Below, piece by piece: positions 58,580 to 64,000 of a stretch of DNA of 64,000 nucleotides. Both the position numbers and the translations under genes were made by a program. Position 1 is the first letter of the stretch. Every line of letters starts with the position of its first letter. This DNA comes from Euptelea pleiosperma (taxonomy: Eukaryota; Streptophyta; Magnoliopsida; Ranunculales; Eupteleaceae), in contig CM068546.1 in assembly GCA_035048495.1 (NCBI GenBank), positions 17,304,435-17,368,434 on the forward strand, in the 5' to 3' direction. The notes beneath the pieces were generated by a model. It saw only the letters and a list, made by a program, of their open reading frames with translations, was not told the origin of the DNA and did not search any database.

Positions 58580-61450
58580 TGTTGGTGATATTCGCTCAAA
58601 ATTGCTTATTTTAAGTCATTATCCTTATAGCGATGTTGCATTCTCCTACGTAAAACTTATTTTTTCGTCGACTTTTCTACGTAAGAGTTTCTTCCATTGC
58701 GTAGAACGCATTTTTTAGACAAAAATTGACTATTTGCATGAAATATACGTATTTCGGATAGTCCAGTATCAAACCGTTTTAGTTGAATCTCATTACGCGC
58801 TTTTTCACTTGCAGAAGACCCTATCGGGCGATTCTCGAGGACTGGTGGGCCCACTATCAACCATAGAAGACTTCTATCAAAGTTTAAAGAGCCAGTAGGC
58901 TAGGATAAAAAGATAGAAGACATGTATGGGCAAAGCTAGAGGATCATAGAGTCGGACAAAGGACTAAGAGAGAGAAGAATAGCTAGAGACCAAGAGAAGG
59001 ACTAAGGTGTTAAAGGCCACACCAATTGACATCAAAAGATAAGTTTGACTAATTGGTGGAGCGGACGAGGGAGAAGAAAGAAGACCAGGGTTAAAAACCC
59101 TCCAATGTTATTATTTTTGTATTTTTCTCTCACCTCTCATATTTCTCTCTCTATCTATTTTGGCCCATGACCCATGACCCATGACCCATGACCAATCCTT
59201 CGGTCCATTATCCCTCTGGCCCACTGGCTAAGTTGTGACCCATTAACCCACTCATTAGGAGAATCCCACGATGTTGCTCCTCCATGTGTCATGCCATTCC
59301 ATTATGCATGACGGTTTCTTAGTTGAAACCGTCTCCTTGATCCCCTCTCACTTATCCTCTCATCCAATGGCCTAAATCGAACCTCCCTTGTTGCTTAAAG
59401 GGAGGTCGAATCCTAAGAGGAACTCGGTTCCCTCCCCCACGTTATCTCTCTTTCTTTATCCCTCTATCTTGTCTCTCCACATCCTCTTGAGCAGCCGACT
59501 ATCTCCACCAAGCACAGCCTTCTTCTTCTCCATTGATTACGGCAAGGTCACCGGAAACCAGCACTTTCGCCACCGTTTTGCTCCACCACCTCAACCACCA
59601 TTCTCTGCCCCTTGCTGGCTGTTCGTGCTGCACATTCATCATCTACTCTTGTCGAATCCTTCAAGGTTTGCCGGTCTAACGGCCTACAAACTTTCCTTCC
59701 AGCCAGCCACCATTGATTCTGGCGAGAAGCTCGCCGGAATCTGCATTCTACACCATTAATTCCAGCTTTGCCTCCTCCTCCTCCTCTTCTTCTTCTTCTT
59801 CTTCTTTACCTCTGCCCACCACCACTGTTACACCGGCCACCGTCTTGGCTGGACTGGTCAAGCCTGCACCATCTTCCTCACGTCCTCACCGGAGTTGGAC
59901 CTGCAACTCCGGCCGCCTGCGACCTGTTCCACCATTGCAACAGGTCCCCTCTGCCTCCTTCTCCTTCTTCTTCTTCTTCTTCTTCTTCTTCTTTTTCTTC
60001 TCCTGGCTGCGCTTCACCTTCTCCATCACCACCGTCCAGATCTGTAACTCCTCCTTGCAACAAGGTGCAGAACACCGCCGCCTTCTCCTTCTCCACCTGC
60101 TGCTCCGCCCATGAGCTCCACCGCCTACTACTCTCTCCCCAGCGCTGTCACCTCCATTACCCACCGCCTGTACCGTCTCCCTCACCTGCAACCCCCATCT
60201 AATCTCATGGTCTTCATGGATCTGCAGATCCTCCCCATTCTCTTGCCATTTTCTTCCATCCCTCTTTTCTCCTTCTCTCTTTTTTTTCCTTCTCGAAACC
60301 TAGCAACCAGACTGGTGTGCTCCATTAGACGCTGCCCTCAATCCCTCTTCAACGGTACCTGCACATCCGGTTGAAGAGGTCAACGCCTCCACGAAGCTGA
60401 TCTCCACACGATCTGCTGCTACCTCTCCAACGGTTGCTGGAGTTGCAACCTGCAACTCCAGTCGATCCCAACCGTTAACTCCCACGAGTTGATCTTGCCT
60501 CCTCCGGCGAACTCCAAGCATTGCACCATTGATACTACCGTGATGCATTGCACATGCAGCAACGTTTGGCCGATCGTCCTCACCTCGTTGATCTACCACC
60601 TGCTGGATCGTCCACCTCCCTCTTCACAGAACCTCCCTTCAACGGTGTTCCACAAGCTGCAACAGACCAGCGCCTTCCACTCTCCTAACGGCGCACAATA
60701 ATCCCAACCTTGCTGGCTAGAGCCCCAACAAGCATCCATGGTCTATGTGGGCCACCAAAATATCCTCCATCGTTGGTCAACCGGACCTGCAACTTCATAG
60801 TTGCATCCTCGTTGCAACATAGATAATGGTACTCATCTACAGTTCTCTCCATCTCCTTTGTTTCCATCTCTCCACGCACCAGCAAGCTACCCTTTCTCCT
60901 AAGCATGGCCGACAACCACCACTTGATCGGATATGTTTCCGATCTTGATACTCTGGTAAGTGCTCCTAAGGTTTGAATCTCTCTCATTCTCTTCATTTTC
61001 TCTCTTTAGATTTCACTTATTTCCTCTTTCTCTCTCTACCCCTCATCTTCTCTCTCTACACTTCTCTCTTTATTTAATGCTTTTTAAATAGCTTTATTGA
61101 ATAGTTTGCTTTTATTTTTATTAAAAGCATTGTAATCTGATATTTGAGTTTGATAAATACAGTTTATTGTTGAGCAATTATTTTATCATTTTTTATATGG
61201 TTATAGTCTTTCTCACTCTAAAATCAAGCATGTTTTAATCCTATACACCACCACTCTTATCCCTCCATAAATCTAGCAGCATTTTCCTTTAACTTGTTCA
61301 ACTATTTTCCCTAACCCTGAGTGCGGACGATATCCGACACGAGCCACTGTGCAAATCTGTTATTTATAGAATTTAAAGTGAACCGGAATTTCAAATATTG
61401 TTGAGATCTAGGGTTTTCGTAACCAAAGATGCGGAAAAACTTTACTTTCA
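58580..61450 (+). repeat. 5' LTR of an Athila-like Gypsy element (2,871 bp)
   Basis: Starts TGTTGGTGATATTCGCTC and ends TACTTTCA two bases before the primer site. It contains a CCCATGA heptamer repeat (about 59162-59193) and CTT-rich microsatellites at 59783-59805 and 59960-60000, which produce low-complexity ORFs on both strands. The other LTR is outside the window. Confidence 0.8.
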
Positions 61451-61452
61451 AA

Positions 61453-61466
61453 TGGCGCCGTTGCCG
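61453..61466 (+). other. Primer-binding site, tRNA-Asp type
   Basis: TGGCGCCGTTGCCG is complementary to the 3' end of plant tRNA-Asp, as in Athila and Cyclops elements. Confidence 0.85.
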
Positions 61467-63002
61467 CTCGGTAGACGGGATTGCAAAAAGACAAACAGGA
61501 ATTCGGAACGCTGCTTAATCTTAAAGATCCGATTCAAATTAGAAACTTTTCATTTTATTTTTCACATTTTTCACTTATTATTTTAATGCCTCGGACGACC
61601 GAGTGCAAAGTTGTAATAACTTAGGGATTCCTTTTCTCTCCTTTTAGAATAACTGCTAGATAATTAATTAATTCAAAAAAAAAATAAAAAATATTAGGGT
61701 TAGATTTTAATTCTGCTATTTCTAGTTAGATCACCATTGGTTATTTGATTCATTTTGGAAGGTTTCCAACTCTAGATAATTCAAAAGTAGATATTTTCGA
61801 ACCCTAATTCGGGAATAGCTAAAGTTGAATTTCAAACCCTAATTGGAACTAATTCACAATACCTGTCCTAAATCATTGCGTGTTTCTTGAAACCCCAAAG
61901 GCGGTATACCTTCCAATTCCATACCATAGACCATTGTGGACTAACGTGATTATAGATTGCGTTTACCAAGTGAGTAGGGAGAGAAAGCTCAAAGAGGTGG
62001 AGTCGGGCCCAAGCCCATTTGGATACCCCTCCCTATCTCACAGAGGAGACCCCGTATGTAGCCAACGGGCAGAAAAGTTTCTACACCTCACCTTGAATGC
62101 GATCGTGATTATTGTGCAAACACTGTGCCGATTGTTTATTTACTTTTGCAACACTTATCAAAATTGCTTGGTTTGGCCGTAATAAAATACATAAAGAACA
62201 AACTTAGCTCTAACTTAAAATTGGTGGGATTTTATCACTCACCTCGTCATTCCAACTTTTGTGCAACTACTGCCAAGAATTAAAATCAATCAAGAAGTAG
62301 AGCCCAATTAGATCGGTGTTCGAGAAAAACTCCACATAAAGCTACTCTTTCAAAAATCAAGTCGATTAAGTCCACGAGTGCGGGTCTCTGTTATCTAACA
62401 CACCCATAGGTCCCTACTACTCAAGTATATCGAGCTCGTAAGTGGCCTCCTTAATTGTCTGTCGGCTTAGCTTAGTGTCGAATTAGGAACACGAACCAAC
62501 CCTAGCTCCTCTTCTAGAAAAACTCATCTTCACGCTTGACAAATCCGGTTAGTCTGGGGGGTATTTAAGTCAACCAATGTGCCACACGTCTGTCTAGGCT
62601 TCGGATTATCTCGCAGTCAACTTGAGTTAGTACTAGCGGATTTGCTTTGAAGAGTGTATCCTGGTGAGAACCTATAAAGTTAAAAGTTAGTCCGACCGGT
62701 AATAGAAGATAAACCAGTGGTTCGCCCACTGTCGTAATCTACATTATCCCTACACTAACAAGATAATTCATAATACTATCCTGATTGTTTAGATTAAGAT
62801 TATCTGTTGCTCTGTGTGCATCATCTAGGCTTATTCGGTTTCGTTATCTTCAGACTTTGCCAATTCTAGGGGCTTACTTTTTTAGCATATGCCCACTTGG
62901 ATTATATCCAACCCAAGACTGATTCAATCTGAGAGTTACTCTACCGCACCGATCTCTTTCACTTAATCTATCTCCCTCATCTGAGAGACTCACATCTCTC
63001 TA
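61467..63002 (+). other. Athila-like leader region
   Basis: No long ORF. Probably untranslated leader and decayed gag start. Confidence 0.5.
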
Positions 63003-64000
63003 ATGGCAACTGAACGGCCTCTATTCGAGACCTACCATAATTTTTTTGAAGATCTAGGCGATAACTCCGAGCACTGGTATACCAATCCTGAGTGTCGTCA
63101 TGACACTCTAGTCTCACAAAGTTCCATGGGATATGAAGCACAGGGCGATCCAGTGCTAAAATCCCTACTTAAAGATTTGAGAAAATCAATTTCCGTCCTC
63201 GATGTTGCGGTCCAGAAGCCTATTTATCGCTCCAACTCTGTGGGATATTTCCCTCATGTTCAAGAAGAGGTCTGTAATTTTAGTACATTTGAACCTCCGA
63301 TGTAGACCTCCTACAATAACACGTATTATCCGAACATTGGAACTCACAATAACTTTGCATGGGAATAATAGTTTTTTCCCCAATAGCGACTGCACCAAGC
63401 TATGTATCATTTCGGGTTTCACTAACCCTATGGACAATATGATATGCAGTACTCGCAGTCGCAGTACGAGCTAGATCTACAGACTGAATATTTTGGTCAA
63501 CAGTGGACTCCGCAAGATTTTCAGAGTCAACGGATAGTCCCAGACTTACATCCATTATATAACTTTCATACTCAATCGGACTACATTCAAGAGTTGGCAC
63601 CTTAGCTTCCTTTAGCTGAACTACCACAATCTGCTACTAAACCTAGTCTTCTTCTCTCTCAATATATCATCCAACAACAGCACTCCATGGAGAGCTTGGA
63701 ACACCGTCTAGGTGAGTTAGAATCTGAGAGAGAGGAAGTCAACTTCACTAGCGAACCTAATGTTAATCCAGAGGGGAATACCATGGCCACAGTCCATAAT
63801 GAGGAGTCGCGCAACTGGACCCAGTACCAGACTTTACAAGAGGAAATTGAGGTTGCTACAAACAAAGGATTGGACTACGATATTGATGAGCCAAAGTCTC
63901 AATCTTTGGTGTCCTTCAAAGCACCGACTTCTGAACCTAGCTCAGAGGAGTCATCTACCTTTGATTCTTCATTGTTTGCACTTGAAGTAGACATTCCAGA
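63003..64000 (+). pseudogene. Athila-like gag remnant, runs off the window
   Basis: An ORF from MATERPLFETYHNFF (63003-63305) ends at TAG; the next part reads NNTYYPNIGTHNNFAWE, recalling the NTYNPGWRNHPNFSW stretch of Athila gag, and then two stops. Further on QYIIQQQHSMESLEHRLGEL resembles the coiled-coil end of that gag. Frameshifted and not functional. pol would lie beyond 64000. Confidence 0.6.

Noticed and set aside
59388..60374. Overlapping long ORFs on both strands with Ser-, Pro-, Lys- or Glu-rich products
   Set aside because: They come from CTT/GAA microsatellites and C-rich sequence inside a Gypsy LTR.
1..64000. CRISPR arrays, bacterial operons, rRNA or canonical tRNA genes
   Set aside because: None seen. 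The tandem repeats found lack unique spacers, and the only tRNA-like signal is in a SINE-like copy.

Overview
The window is nuclear DNA from a flowering plant. It holds a split host gene with GT-AG introns, Ty1/copia and Ty3/gypsy LTR retrotransposons, L1- and RTE-type LINEs, hAT-like MITEs, a plastid atpB-atpE fragment and AT-rich spacers. The plastid atpE reading looks like a eudicot-type protein, but I do not claim a species. No bacterial operons, CRISPR array or rRNA genes were seen.

The one clear host gene is a sterol 3-beta-glucosyltransferase of the UGT80 family on the + strand. Nine 3'-terminal exons lie between 9899 and 41125 and read continuously for about 330 codons through the UDP-sugar binding motif to the stop. 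Two introns are about 13.6 and 13.8 kb and are filled with transposons. The 5' half of the gene is not in the window.

Layout. 1-3421: 3' part of a decayed Copia element (+), interrupted in its RNase H by a 1.06-kb hAT-like element. 3422-7050: a second decayed Copia (-), apparently the insertion target of the first. 7187-8829: solo LTR. 9899-10600: UGT80 exons 1-3 of those visible. 10601-24194: giant intron with a solo LTR (11427-13526) and a deep nest. In that nest an L1 LINE carries an LTR element (13883-23187, target duplication AGGTC), which holds plastid atpB-atpE and a chaperonin-60 fragment and is itself split by another L1 carrying two more LTRs and a SINE-like copy. 24195-24325: one exon. 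24326-38108: second giant intron with solo LTRs at 25162-28789 and 31559-34771, LINE debris, a ~535-bp palindromic inverted duplication, three MITEs and an RTE reverse-transcriptase remnant. 38109-41125: the last five exons.

Downstream of the gene, 43350-46600 is a scrambled mix of a large Gypsy LTR and a Copia LTR/gag. 46604-57811 is a full-length Gypsy element (Tat-like, minus orientation) with both LTRs, the duplication GGTAT and a primer-binding site. It has pol but no gag or protease, and carries a spliced antisense ORF on the + strand that is interrupted by another solo LTR. 58580 to the window end is the 5' LTR, tRNA-Asp-type primer site and degraded gag of an Athila-like Gypsy element.

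The transposon genes are mostly broken by frameshifts and stops, several of them C-to-T type, as expected for old methylated copies. Most LTRs are solo, so recombination between LTRs has been frequent. The region therefore looks like one expressed-type gene stretched by nested transposition rather than a cluster of cooperating genes.
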